From contig OMXX01000002.1 in NCBI GenBank assembly GCA_900315105.1, forward strand, positions 62,001 through 126,000: 64,000 nucleotides of DNA. The letters are read 5' to 3'. Under the pieces are notes generated by a model. The model saw nothing but the letters and a program-made list of their open reading frames with translations. It ran no database searches and was not told where the DNA came from. Shown in pieces: positions 53,436 through 61,791 of the stretch. Both the position numbers and the translations under genes were made by a program. This DNA is from an uncultured Prevotellaceae bacterium (GTDB lineage: Bacteria > Bacteroidota > Bacteroidia > Bacteroidales > Bacteroidaceae). Every line of letters starts with the position of its first letter. Positions within the stretch are counted from its first letter, which is position 1.

Positions 53436-53443
53436 CAAATATA
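53436..53443 (-). promoter_or_regulatory. -7 box of the ATPase/DUF4435 operon
   Basis: TATATTTG on the minus strand. The predicted transcript starts about 53430, leaving a short leader of under 25 nt to the ATG at 53411. Confidence 0.7.
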
Positions 53444-53540
53444 GTAATTATTTTTTATAAAACGATAATTTTTACCAATCTTTTATGCAGCCCAAAGTGC
53501 CTTTCATGCTTTTTCTTTCGTTTTTCTTGTTTTTTTTGCC

Positions 53541-53548
53541 TATCTTTG
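53541..53548 (+). promoter_or_regulatory. Nitroreductase gene promoter (-7 box)
   Basis: TATCTTTG followed by CACACG, 47 nt before the start codon. The upstream -33 element is a T-rich stretch (TTTCG about 20 nt upstream). Confidence 0.65.
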
Positions 53549-53595
53549 CACACGCAAATTGAAAAATAAAAAACAAGAAAAAAAATAAACAAACT

Positions 53596-54114
53596 ATGGA
53601 TTTCAAAGATTTGGCGCAGATGCGTCGTAGCCACCGCAAGTTTACTGAAGAGGCTGTAAGTAAGGATGATATCAAACTCATTCTCCGCTCAGCTCTCATG
53701 TCACCAACATCTAAAGGGCAGCGTAACTGGCAGTTCGTAGTGGTAGAGGACAAGGAGAAGATTGCAGCCCTTTCCACAGCAAAGGATCTCGGCGGACAGT
53801 TCCTTGCCAGCGCCCCTGTATGTATCGCTGTCTTTGGCGATGCCTCTGAGAACGACTGCTGGGTAGAAGACGGCAGTATTGCAGCTATCTCAATGCAGTA
53901 TCAGGCAGAGGACCTCGGTCTCGGCTCTTGTTGGGCACAGATGCGTGCTCGCGGCCTCAAGGACGGTACTCCTGCCGATGTTTCCATCCAGAAAATTCTC
54001 TCCCTTCCAGAGAACCTCTCATGCCTCTGCATCATCGGCATTGGCCATAAGGCTGATGAGCGTAAGCCTCAGAACGAGGACAAGCTGAAATGGGAGAATG
54101 TAAGTTGGCAATAG
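53596..54114 (+). CDS. Nitroreductase-family protein
   Basis: The 172-residue FMN enzyme has the family pattern: RRSHRKFTEEAV (about 10-21, FMN phosphate contact), LRSALMSPTSKGQRNWQFVV (about 31-50) and DLGLGSCWAQMRARG (about 112-126), closing with ENLSCLCIIGIGHKADE. It is a short, class-typical nitro/flavin reductase; substrate unknown. It has its own promoter and ends at the inverted copy of the phage-remnant end, whose hairpin (54168-54201) serves as terminator. Confidence 0.88.
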   Translation: MDFKDLAQMRRSHRKFTEEAVSKDDIKLILRSALMSPTSKGQRNWQFVVVEDKEKIAALSTAKDLGGQFLASAPVCIAVFGDASENDCWVEDGSIAAISMQYQAEDLGLGSCWAQMRARGLKDGTPADVSIQKILSLPENLSCLCIIGIGHKADERKPQNEDKLKWENVSWQ

Positions 54115-54136
54115 ACTACATATTTCAAGATATTGC

Positions 54137-54490
54137 TGTCCGGTAAAAATTTTTTGATTAGATAAATTTAGGGCTGGTACTTACATGAAGTATCAGCCCT
54201 TTTGATTATCTTTGCTTTTTCTATATATCGCTTTCCATACCTTCAAGTATGCCACAACACCTCGTTAGCATCATCCCCACCCAACAGAGCATATCCAGAC
54301 GGGGGGACTATGTCTGAAATGAGATACGCTTACACAGAAATCCTTATTGTTACCTGTTACTTGTTACCGCAAGGGTAGAAACGCTGTTGTGCCTTCGCTT
54401 CTAATCCGTTCCTATAATTGGGAGGGAAATGGGATTTACAAGGGAATTACTTGGGACTTGCATGGGAGGTATAAGGGACGACTCTTTGAC
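54137..54490. repeat. Repeat island B: internally deleted phage-remnant copy with iterons and 11-bp array
   Basis: 54137-54270 is the inverse of 31473-31605, including the hairpin (54168-54201). It passes into the last codons of the virion morphogenesis gene (about 54280-54300) and is joined directly, at a run of G, to ACTATGTCTGAAATGAGATACGC (54308-54330), which in island A lies at the other end of the phage genes. Iterons TTGTTACCTGTTACTTGTTACC follow (about 54348-54369), then a GGG-type array with period 11 (54420-54477). The 1.85 kb of phage genes is absent. Confidence 0.85.
54420..54480 (+). repeat. 11-bp-period array (GGGA type)
   Basis: GGG triplets occur at 54420, 54431, 54442, 54453, 54464 and 54475, exactly 11 bp apart, within variable nnGGGAnnTnn units. 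The unit sequence is unrelated to the TCCGTT arrays, the period identical. Confidence 0.75.
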
Positions 54491-54500
54491 ACCATGTGGC

Positions 54501-55472
54501 TTAGTTGCGGTTTATATATACCAACGTGTTGTCGTCATTATCCATGAAGACAGGCATTTTCAGTAGATATTCTTGTGCCTGCTTATCCTTGAGTTGGAGA
54601 ATCTGGGATTTGAGGAAGTTGATGGATAGACTTCTGTCGTAGTGGCCAGGATAGTGGGAGCATGCATCTTTTACATAGAACTCCATTCGCTTGTTGGTAC
54701 GATGATCGTAAATCCATTGTAGGGCATCCTTGGCATTGTATTTAAGGAGATTAATCATGACATTTCCTTCGAATAATCTTCTCAATACTGTGCAACCATA
54801 ATCGGATTTCTTTCTTAGCTCTTTGTATGTGGTGAGCTTGTCGCAAATATCTTTTGCCTGAGAAATGGGAGTTGTAATGATGTCATATGCTGGAGTGTCG
54901 ATATGTCCAGATTCGGTCTTACTCAAAAGTGTTATCTTGTCTGAAACAGAGTACAATCTTGTGACTGTTATGGAATCGTTGATAATGACTGTTGTTTCAA
55001 ACTTGTTATTATCTATGTATTTGATGTTCCAGATGGTTTGCTCGTAGTCTAATGAATCAGCTTCTATATGACGTTCTATCCTTATTATACCTTTTTCTTT
55101 GGGGTAACAGTAGGAGGGGGCAATAGCTCCGCAGAAATCACACCAGTCAATGATTTTGCCTTGCTCGTTGAATAGGGCGCAACGAACATCGGTTTGGTAT
55201 TCGTTAAAGAATATGAGATATTTGTCATTTATTTTCTTTATAGATACTATAGTCTGCCATAAGGAGTCAGAACACAACGCATAACATTGCTCTTTGGTCA
55301 GTTTTAATCCTCGGTTTGTATAGTTCAGCGAATCGGGGAATGGCTCATCAATCAATGAATCGGCATAGATATTCATCTTTGCAAGGAATGGTATCTTGCT
55401 CTCTGGAGTGCATGAATAGCTGAGTTGGATAAAACCCAGAGCGACGATGAGGTAGAGAAAGGATTTCTTCAT
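54501..55472 (-). CDS. Lipoprotein of unknown function
   Basis: The start at 55472 (MKKSFLYLIVALGFIQLSYS) gives 323 residues with a lipoprotein signal (lipobox LSYSC, Cys 21). The mature part contains alternating strands with several Cys (QCYALC, WCDFCGAIAPSYCYP) and a helical C-terminal half (DAKDICDKLTTYKELR-like and SILQLKDKQAQEYLLKMPVF-like segments). No family recognised. A promoter TATATTTG complements 55498-55505, which supports this start over an upstream one. The gene sits between two repeat islands, but its composition is like its neighbours. Confidence 0.65.
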   Translation of the reverse strand: MKKSFLYLIVALGFIQLSYSCTPESKIPFLAKMNIYADSLIDEPFPDSLNYTNRGLKLTKEQCYALCSDSLWQTIVSIKKINDKYLIFFNEYQTDVRCALFNEQGKIIDWCDFCGAIAPSYCYPKEKGIIRIERHIEADSLDYEQTIWNIKYIDNNKFETTVIINDSITVTRLYSVSDKITLLSKTESGHIDTPAYDIITTPISQAKDICDKLTTYKELRKKSDYGCTVLRRLFEGNVMINLLKYNAKDALQWIYDHRTNKRMEFYVKDACSHYPGHYDRSLSINFLKSQILQLKDKQAQEYLLKMPVFMDNDDNTLVYINRN

Positions 55473-55560
55473 TTTTTTCGTTTGTTGATTACTGGTGCAA
55501 ATATACAAATATTTTCTGAATAACACGAAAAAGGGAGGGAATTTCTTTTGGGGAAACAAA

Positions 55561-56305
55561 AAAGAGATACGCAACACCTCCTTAGTATCATTCCTCCCTC
55601 AGCAGAGCATATCCAGATGGGGGGAACTAAGTCTGAAATGAGATACGCTAACACTAATTTTCTTATTGTTACCTGTTACTTGTTACCGCAAGGGTTAGAA
55701 ACGTTGTTGTGCCTTCGCTATGCCTTCGTTCTGCCTTCGCTTCAGGTTCGCTCCCATCGATGGAGCATCAACGGACTTACAACGGATTTACAACGGAGGT
55801 AGAACGGAACTGCATCGGAGGGTGTACCAGAGCATTTTTTGCGTCTTTACATCGTTTTCCATGCGGAGTAAACGAATTCAGTATGATGTCAACGAAATCA
55901 GGATTGTGTAAACCTTTCCAGGAAAATGACAACATTTCAAGTATTATGTCAACGAATGCAGTATAATAACGACTAAAAACTGTAAACCAAAATCAGGAAA
56001 AGACAAGGTGAATCTGCCCCAAATTAATGCTTGTTGTTATGTTATTGAGACTATCGGCCGCCTATACCCAACTCTCCAATTCACGCTAACAGCCTCATTC
56101 TCTTCACCTTAGACCACCACAGCAAGCGAGCCAAGCCACGACCAGTAACAAGTAACAAGTAACAATAAGGATTTTAGTGTATGGCTAAAAATTTTACGGA
56201 ATCTTTCTAAGGAGTTTATATACCTTATTATATATAGAAATAATAAATATAGGCAGCAGCTTACACTATTTTTCTTATTGTTACTTGTTACCTGTTATTA
56301 ATACG
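55561..56305. repeat. Repeat island C: second deleted phage-remnant copy, 11-bp arrays, shuffled modules, iteron element
   Basis: A deleted phage end (55575-55655) again joins the morphogenesis-gene tail to GGGGGGAACTAAGTCTGAAA and the GATACGCTAACAC end. Then iterons (55668-55688), arrays of period 11 (55709-55818), the TGATGTCAACGAAATCAGG module (55885-56005), the TTGTTATGTTATTGAGACTATC module (56003-56142), and an iteron element (56142-56305) with inverted GTAACAAGTAACAATAAG arms around an AT-rich centre. Compared with island A the modules are in a different order and one is inverted. No intact gene. Confidence 0.85.
55709..55818 (+). repeat. 11-bp-period arrays (GCCTTCG and ACGGA types)
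   Basis: First, units such as TGTGCCTTCGC, TATGCCTTCGT, TCTGCCTTCGC and TTCAGGTTCGC follow at 11 bp. Then ACGG (or TCGG) recurs at 55771, 55782, 55793, 55804 and 55815. A palindrome CCATCGATGG separates the two halves. Confidence 0.8.
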
Positions 56306-56365
56306 TTTTCTGGGATTGTGAAATAGGCATTTACAATAGATCTTAAATTTCAACAACAAAAAAAT

Positions 56366-56403
56366 ACCGCTTACGGATAGTTAGAATTACTACCATAAGC
56401 GGC
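56366..56403. terminator. GCCGCTTATGG-type hairpin after the asnS gene
   Basis: TACCGCTTACGG (from 56366) pairs with CCATAAGCGGCA. It is the fourth copy of this hairpin class (others at 15091, 20748 and 28810) and lies about 45 nt beyond the asnS stop, so it may terminate asnS. Confidence 0.65.
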
Positions 56404-56448
56404 ATTGCTATAATCACATCCCATCCTTTGATAAGGTATGGGATTTTT

Positions 56449-57870
56449 TTAGAACTCAGCGTTATTCGGAGTACGTGGGAAAGGTATCACGTCGCGAATG
56501 TTCTGCATACCTGTTACGAAGAGGATGAGACGCTCGAAACCGAGACCGAAGCCAGCATGTGGACAGCTACCGAAACGGCGGGTGTCAAGATACCACTCCA
56601 TATCCTTCATTGGAATGTTACGTTCCTTGATTTCGTTCAGAAGCTTGTCATAGCTCTCCTCACGAACAGAACCACCGATAATCTCACCAATCTGTGGGAA
56701 GAGAACGTCAGTACCCTGTACGGTTGGAGCCATCTCCTTACCGTCAAGCACAGGATTCTTCTCGTCTATCTTCATATAGAAAGCCTTGATAGCCTTTGGA
56801 TAGTTGGTCATGATGACCGGCTTCTTGAAGTATTCCTCAACGAGGAAGCGCTCGTGCTCAGAAGCGAGGTCGTCGCCCCAGTTGCATGGGAACTCGAACT
56901 TCTTACCCTTCTTCACAGCCTCCTGAAGAATCTCGATACCCTTGGTGTAAGGCAGACGGACGAATTCTTCCTTCAGCACACCCTCAAGACGAGCGATGAG
57001 TCCCTTGTCTATCATCTGGTTAAGGAACTCGAGATCGTCCTTACAGTTGTCGAGAGCCCACTTTACGCAGAACTTGATGAAATCCTCTTCAAGATCCATG
57101 AGCTCGTCCATGTCGATAAAGCAAACCTCTGGCTCAATCATCCAGAACTCGGCAAGGTGACGTGGTGTGTTTGAGTTCTCAGCACGGAAGGTTGGACCGA
57201 AGGTGTAGATAGCTCCGAGAGCCGTAGCTCCGAGCTCACCCTCAAGCTGGCCTGATACGGTGAGCGATGTCTGCTTGCCGAAGAAATCGTCAGAGTAGTC
57301 AATCTTACCGTCCTCACCCTTCTTGAGGTCGTAGAGGTTCTTGGTTGTTACCTGGAACATCTGACCTGCGCCCTCACAGTCAGAAGCTGTGATGAGAGGT
57401 GTGTGGAAATAGAAATAACCATGCTGGTGGAAGTATGTGTGGATGGCAATCGCCATATTATGACGGATGCGCATCACAGCACCGAATGTATTTGTACGCA
57501 GACGCATGTGCGCGTACTTTCTCATATACTCGAAGCTCTGGCCTTTCTTCTGCATTGGGTAGTCGTTACCGCAGAGGCCATAGATCTCGATTGCAGTTGC
57601 GAGGATTTCAGAGGTCTGTCCCTTACCCTGGCTCTCTACGAGAGTACCCTCAACGTGGATACAAGCGCCTGTGGTAATCTGCCTAAGAATCTCATCGTCA
57701 AATTTATCCGTGTCTGCTACAATCTGAATATTCTTTATGGTAGAGCCGTCGTTAAGAGCAATGAAGTCAACAGCCTTGCTTGAGCGGTGGCTGCGAACCC
57801 ATCCCTTTACGTCGATAGCTTCACCGAAAGCAGTTGAACGAAGAGCGTCAACTATTTTTGTTCTTTTCAT
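56449..57870 (-). CDS. asnS: Asparaginyl-tRNA synthetase
   Basis: AsnS charges tRNA-Asn. The start is at 57870 ([20 protein letters not shown]); the frame is open upstream only through a REP element. The OB anticodon-binding domain is at about 15-110 ([20 protein letters not shown]), class II motif 2 in [20 protein letters not shown] (about 225-244) and motif 3 in [19 protein letters not shown] (about 434-452). At 473 residues it is full length. The REP-like element (57871-57900) touches the start codon. Upstream on the same strand is the pseudouridine synthase gene. Confidence 0.94.
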   Translation of the reverse strand: MKRTKIVDALRSTAFGEAIDVKGWVRSHRSSKAVDFIALNDGSTIKNIQIVADTDKFDDEILRQITTGACIHVEGTLVESQGKGQTSEILATAIEIYGLCGNDYPMQKKGQSFEYMRKYAHMRLRTNTFGAVMRIRHNMAIAIHTYFHQHGYFYFHTPLITASDCEGAGQMFQVTTKNLYDLKKGEDGKIDYSDDFFGKQTSLTVSGQLEGELGATALGAIYTFGPTFRAENSNTPRHLAEFWMIEPEVCFIDMDELMDLEEDFIKFCVKWALDNCKDDLEFLNQMIDKGLIARLEGVLKEEFVRLPYTKGIEILQEAVKKGKKFEFPCNWGDDLASEHERFLVEEYFKKPVIMTNYPKAIKAFYMKIDEKNPVLDGKEMAPTVQGTDVLFPQIGEIIGGSVREESYDKLLNEIKERNIPMKDMEWYLDTRRFGSCPHAGFGLGFERLILFVTGMQNIRDVIPFPRTPNNAEF

Positions 57871-57900
57871 AAGCCTAACCAAGCCTTCCCAAAGGGAAGG
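57871..57900 (-). repeat. REP-like element touching the asnS start codon
   Basis: CCTTCCC-TTT-GGGAAGG plus GCTTGGTTAGGCTT, with no base between the tail and the ATG. Its facing partner at 57974-58002 lies directly after the stop of the upstream gene. Confidence 0.85.
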
Positions 57901-57973
57901 ATGTTCTATACATACCTCTCTCAGGGAAGACTTGGGTAATTATTGATTATTAAACGAATATACTATATAAAGT

Positions 57974-58002
57974 TCCTCCCCTAGGGGGAGGTTAGGAGGG
58001 GT
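57974..58002 (+). repeat. REP-like element at the 3' end of the pseudouridine synthase gene
   Basis: CCTCCCCTAGGGGGAGGTTA followed by GGAGGGGTC, ending at the stop codon of the gene at 58006. It faces the copy at the asnS start across about 75 nt. Confidence 0.75.
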
Positions 58003-58005
58003 CTC

Positions 58006-59469
58006 TTACTCGAAAGCACCCATTCTGAGCATCTCCACTTCCTTCTCGGTGAGGAAGCGCCAGTCGCCACGACGGAGGTTCTTCTTGGTAAGACCAGCGA
58101 ACTGTACGCGGTCGAGCTTGGTTACGTGATAGCCAAGGCTCTCGAAGATACGGCGCACGATACGGTTCTTACCAGAGTGAATCTCAATACCTACCTGTTT
58201 CTTGTCGGTTGGAGAAGCATACTCGATAGCATCAGCCTTGATATCGCCGTCATCGAGGGTGATACCATTGAGGATCTGACCCATGTCGTAAGCTGTTACA
58301 GGCTTGTCAAGATATACGTGATATACCTTCTTCTTCAGGAACTTAGGGTGAGTGAGCTTAGAAGCGAGGTCACCGTCGTTAGTGAGAAGGAGCACACCTG
58401 TTGTGTTACGGTCAAGACGACCTACAGGATAGATACGCTCTGGACATGCGTCCTTAACGAGATCCATAACAACCTTACGCTGCTGTGGGTCGTCGGTAGT
58501 TGTAACATAGTCCTTTGGCTTGTTGAGGAGCACGTAAACCTTCTTTTCGAGAGTTACAGGCTGATCGTGGAACATGATGGTATCTGTGCGGAGTACCTTT
58601 GTTCCGAGCTCTGTTACCACCTGTCCGTTTACGGTTACTACTCCAGCCTCGATGAAGTCATCAGCCTCACGACGTGAGCAAACACCTGCGTTAGCAAGGA
58701 ACTTGTTAAGACGAAGTGGCTGTGTTGGATCGATATTGTTCTCAGCGTATTCAATACGCTTCTTCATTGAGTACTTAGCATTTGGATTGTAGCCAGGTGT
58801 GTGCTGACGCTGTGGACCACGCTGTGGGCCATAACCGCCACCACGCTGTGGACCGTAACCGCCGCCACGCTGTGGACCATAACCGCCACCACGCTGTGGA
58901 CCATAACCGCCACGCTGTGGACCGTAACCGCCACGCTGCTGCTGACCGTAACCGCCACGCTGCTGCTGACCGTAGCCACCACGCTGCTGATAACCGCCAC
59001 GCTGCTGCTGACCATAGCCACCACGCTGCTGATAACCGCCACGCTGCTGATAACCACCCATGTTCTCTTCTGGATTCTCTCCCTCGCCATTATATTGTGG
59101 GCGATACTGAGGACGCTGCTGATAGCCGCCCTGCTGATAACCGCCACGAGGCTGCTGCTGATAGCCACCACGAGGCTGATAGCCACGAGACTGATAACCG
59201 CCTTCCTCACGCTGTGGACGGCTGCTTGTCAGGTTAGCGCCGAATCCCTCTGGACGGAATTCGCCATCGTCTTCTGTTGAACGCTGTGGGCGATAGCCCG
59301 GACGTGCTGAACCACGGTCTGAAGAATAAGCTGCACGCTGACCGATACGAGCGCGCTGACGAGGACGTGCATTGAAGCTACCCTCCTGAAAACCGCCCTC
59401 ACGGGCAGAAGAGTCTTCTGATACAGAATTCTGCAGACTCTGAAGCTTGTCGTTTTCTGTTTCCATCAT
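58006..59469 (-). CDS. RluB-family pseudouridine synthase with N-terminal QRGG-rich extension
   Basis: The C-terminal part (about residues 240-480) is an S4 domain (LRLNKFLANAGVCSRREADDFIEAG) and a pseudouridine synthase catalytic domain with IYPVGRLDRNTTGVLLLTND (Asp in RLDRNT) and KNRIVRRIFESLGYHVTKLDR, the RluB/RsuA class that modifies 23S or 16S rRNA. Residues about 1-230 are low-complexity: an acidic/polar start, then tandem GGYQQRGG, GYGQQQRGG and GYGPQRGG repeats. Such QRGG-rich extensions are frequent in Bacteroidetes RluB but the repeat here is long. They may bind RNA or drive condensation (inference). Confidence 0.9.
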   Translation of the reverse strand: MMETENDKLQSLQNSVSEDSSAREGGFQEGSFNARPRQRARIGQRAAYSSDRGSARPGYRPQRSTEDDGEFRPEGFGANLTSSRPQREEGGYQSRGYQPRGGYQQQPRGGYQQGGYQQRPQYRPQYNGEGENPEENMGGYQQRGGYQQRGGYGQQQRGGYQQRGGYGQQQRGGYGQQQRGGYGPQRGGYGPQRGGGYGPQRGGGYGPQRGGGYGPQRGPQRQHTPGYNPNAKYSMKKRIEYAENNIDPTQPLRLNKFLANAGVCSRREADDFIEAGVVTVNGQVVTELGTKVLRTDTIMFHDQPVTLEKKVYVLLNKPKDYVTTTDDPQQRKVVMDLVKDACPERIYPVGRLDRNTTGVLLLTNDGDLASKLTHPKFLKKKVYHVYLDKPVTAYDMGQILNGITLDDGDIKADAIEYASPTDKKQVGIEIHSGKNRIVRRIFESLGYHVTKLDRVQFAGLTKKNLRRGDWRFLTEKEVEMLRMGAFE

Positions 59470-59554
59470 TTGGATTTGTTTATTACTTTGTTATTACTTA
59501 TTTTATTTTCTTATTTTATAGCCTCAGCCTCACGGCCGTCGGCATATCATTTTT

Positions 59555-60922
59555 TTAAATACCTGTATAGTTGCTTGGAGTTATTGCCATAAGCTCAGCC
59601 TTGACAGCATCGCTGACATCAAGAGTCTTGATGAACTCGTGGATTGTCTCCTCATCCATGTGCTTGTTGGTACGTGTGAGCGCCTTGAGAGCCTCGTACG
59701 GATGTGGATAAGCCTCACGACGGAGGATTGTCTGGATAGCCTCAGCCACAACAGCCCAAGTATTGTCGAGGTCGCGCTGCAAAGCCTCCTGATTGAGGAT
59801 AAGCTTGCGGAGTCCCTTCAATGTGCTCTGGATAGCGATAACGCCATGACCGAGAGGCACACCGATGTTACGGAGCACGGTAGAGTCGGTAAGGTCACGC
59901 TGCAAGCGGCTTACCGGCAGTTTCTGAGCAAGGAACTGGAGTATTGCGTTAGCGATACCGAGGTTACCCTCTGAGTTCTCGAAGTCGATTGGGTTGACCT
60001 TGTGAGGCATAGCGCTTGATCCTACCTCACCAGCCTTGATCTTCTGCTTGAAGTACTCCATAGAGATATACATCCAGAAGTCGCGGTCAAGGTCTATGAT
60101 GATTGTATTGATACGACGGATGGCATCAAATACAGAGCCAAGGTGGTCGTAGTTAGAAATCTGTGTAGTGAACTGCTCGCGCTCAAGTCCGAGTTTCTCG
60201 CTCACGAACTTATTGCCGAATGCCTTCCAGTCATATTGTGGATAAGCCACACGATGTGCGTTGTAGTTGCCAGTAGCACCACCGAACTTGGCTGTGAACT
60301 TACAAGCCTTGAGGCTGTTGAGCTGCTCCTGAAGACGATATACGAACACCATTACCTCCTTGCCGAGACGTGTTGGAGATGCTGGCTGTCCATGTGTTTT
60401 TGCGAGCATTGGAACGTTCTTCCACTCTTCTGCATAGTCTGAAAGCTGCTGTATGAGCTCCTCAACCTGTGGGATGAAGACCTCAGCGAGAGCCTCCTTG
60501 ACAGAAAGAGGTACGCTTGTATTGTTGATATCCTGTGAAGTAAGTCCGAAGTGGATGAACTCGCGGCTCTTCTCGAAGTAGCCTTCACCGAGACCGTTCT
60601 TCTCCATTTCGTCAAGTTTCTCCTTGATGAAATACTCTACTGCTTTCACATCATGGTTAGTTACCTTTTCAATGTCCTTTACGCGCTGTGCATCCTGCTC
60701 CGAGAAGTTCTCGTAGATGCCACGAAGCTGCGGGAAGAGAGTCTTGTCGAACTCAGCAAGCTGAGGCAATGGGAGCTCACAAAGGGTAATGAAATACTCA
60801 ATCTCCACACGAACACGATAACGGATAAGTGCATATTCTGAGAAATACTCTGCAAGGCTTTCCGTCTTTCCTCTGTAGCGGCCATCAATAGGCGAGATGG
60901 CAGTCAAAATATCCAGATTCAT
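59555..60922 (-). CDS. purB: Adenylosuccinate lyase
   Basis: PurB cleaves SAICAR and adenylosuccinate in purine synthesis. The fumarase-superfamily signature GSSAMPHKVNPIDFENSEG (about 296-314) is intact; HFGLTSQDINNTS (about 125-137) and KTHGQPASPTRLGKE (about 175-189) contribute the catalytic His and substrate contacts. At 455 residues it is full length and near the E. coli-type PurB. The pseudouridine synthase gene follows after 85 nt on the same strand. Confidence 0.95.
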   Translation of the reverse strand: MNLDILTAISPIDGRYRGKTESLAEYFSEYALIRYRVRVEIEYFITLCELPLPQLAEFDKTLFPQLRGIYENFSEQDAQRVKDIEKVTNHDVKAVEYFIKEKLDEMEKNGLGEGYFEKSREFIHFGLTSQDINNTSVPLSVKEALAEVFIPQVEELIQQLSDYAEEWKNVPMLAKTHGQPASPTRLGKEVMVFVYRLQEQLNSLKACKFTAKFGGATGNYNAHRVAYPQYDWKAFGNKFVSEKLGLEREQFTTQISNYDHLGSVFDAIRRINTIIIDLDRDFWMYISMEYFKQKIKAGEVGSSAMPHKVNPIDFENSEGNLGIANAILQFLAQKLPVSRLQRDLTDSTVLRNIGVPLGHGVIAIQSTLKGLRKLILNQEALQRDLDNTWAVVAEAIQTILRREAYPHPYEALKALTRTNKHMDEETIHEFIKTLDVSDAVKAELMAITPSNYTGI

Positions 60923-61218
60923 TTTTCCTGTTAAATTGTTTTGATGTTATTTACCTATAACTTTTTTTCTCTTTTTAAATTGCTTAGATCTTTACTCTCG
61001 TTACAATCTTTATGCGCATTTATAGTAAGTGCCTTATTCGACATCCAGTCGGTAGGCACCCATTATATACAAATTTGGGGCAAAGGTACGAAAAATAATT
61101 GAAACTACCATATTATCAGTCATAAAAAAAGGTTAAATCATTGTAAAAGAAATACAAAAGTCTGTTAATCATGCGTTTTCGGGCATTAAACAGCGTGACT
61201 TCCCATGATTTCCTACGA

Positions 61219-61413
61219 ACAAAACGTTACATTGTTACATAGTTACGTAACGTTTTAACACAGAGGGGGTATGTAATGCTTCCTCCTACTTTTTGGTTCA
61301 ATAATAATATAATATATAATATATTATATTATTATTGAGGTTGAAGTCCCATATTTTTCGAAAGTGTGAGGGTGTGTTTATAAACGTTACGTAACTATGT
61401 AACGTTTTTCGAA
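61219..61413. repeat. Iteron-flanked AT-palindrome element (copy 2)
   Basis: Left block AAAACGTTACATTGTTACAT AGTTACGTAACG (61219-61252) and right block AACGTTACGTAACTATGTAA CG (61383-61404) are inverted GTTAC-type iterons. Between them lies a perfect 39-nt palindrome (19-nt arms, one central A) of A and T at 61299-61337. The plan is that of 7451-7929 with a different iteron. Confidence 0.8.
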
Positions 61414-61609
61414 AAATCACCTCAAAATTCTGTACATCATTCTGTTTTTCAATAAGTTATAACGTTGTCGCATTTTTCTAAGCGAAAAGAATGTGTAACA
61501 ATTTGCAATTGCGAGAAAGATGTTGTAACTTTGCACTTGGAAATCAGAAAGAGCGACCCCTTTCCCCGTAAGGGGCAAGGGAGGGCAGCCCACAAAGGGT
61601 TCTTATTCC

Positions 61610-61665
61610 GTTCCACCTCCGTTTCAAAACCGTTTCAAGTCCGTTTCAAGTCCGTTCCCTGCAAT
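61610..61665 (+). repeat. 11-bp-period array (TCCGTTTCAAG type)
   Basis: GTT recurs at 61610, 61621, 61632, 61643 and 61654 within units such as GTTTCAAGTCC, exactly 11 bp apart, inside the serpin 2 leader. Confidence 0.8.
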
Positions 61666-61791
61666 CGAAGGAACAACGGACATAAAAAGCAAGAAAATTT
61701 ACCTATCAACAAAAAAATATCATTTCCCATGCAAGGTTTTAATTCCCTCTGCATTATACGGGCAGTTAGAAACCCTAAAAAAATAAGAAAA

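Larger units (their letters stand above)
60923..61791. other. Intergenic region: iteron element, serpin 2 promoter, REP and 11-bp array in the leader
   Basis: Contents in order: the start region of purB; an iteron-palindrome element (61219-61413); the serpin promoter, TTTG 61502-61505 and TAACTTTG 61526-61533, spacing 20; a REP-like palindrome CCCCTTTCCCCGTAAGGGGC (about 61557 on) with AAGGGAGGGCAG; an 11-bp array (61610-61665); and a conserved ATGCAAGGTTTT...GCATTATA stretch (61729-61758) shared with the leader before serpin 3. The serpin leader is about 250 nt. Confidence 0.75.

Noticed and set aside
58780..59280. Long open frames on the plus strand opposite the QRGG tract
   Set aside because: They are Thr/Leu- or His-rich shadows of the repetitive coding sequence on the minus strand.
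61465..61791. N-terminal extension of serpin 2 by 109 residues
   Set aside because: The extension begins before the promoter and is translated from REP and 11-bp repeat DNA; a lipoprotein signal begins at 61792.
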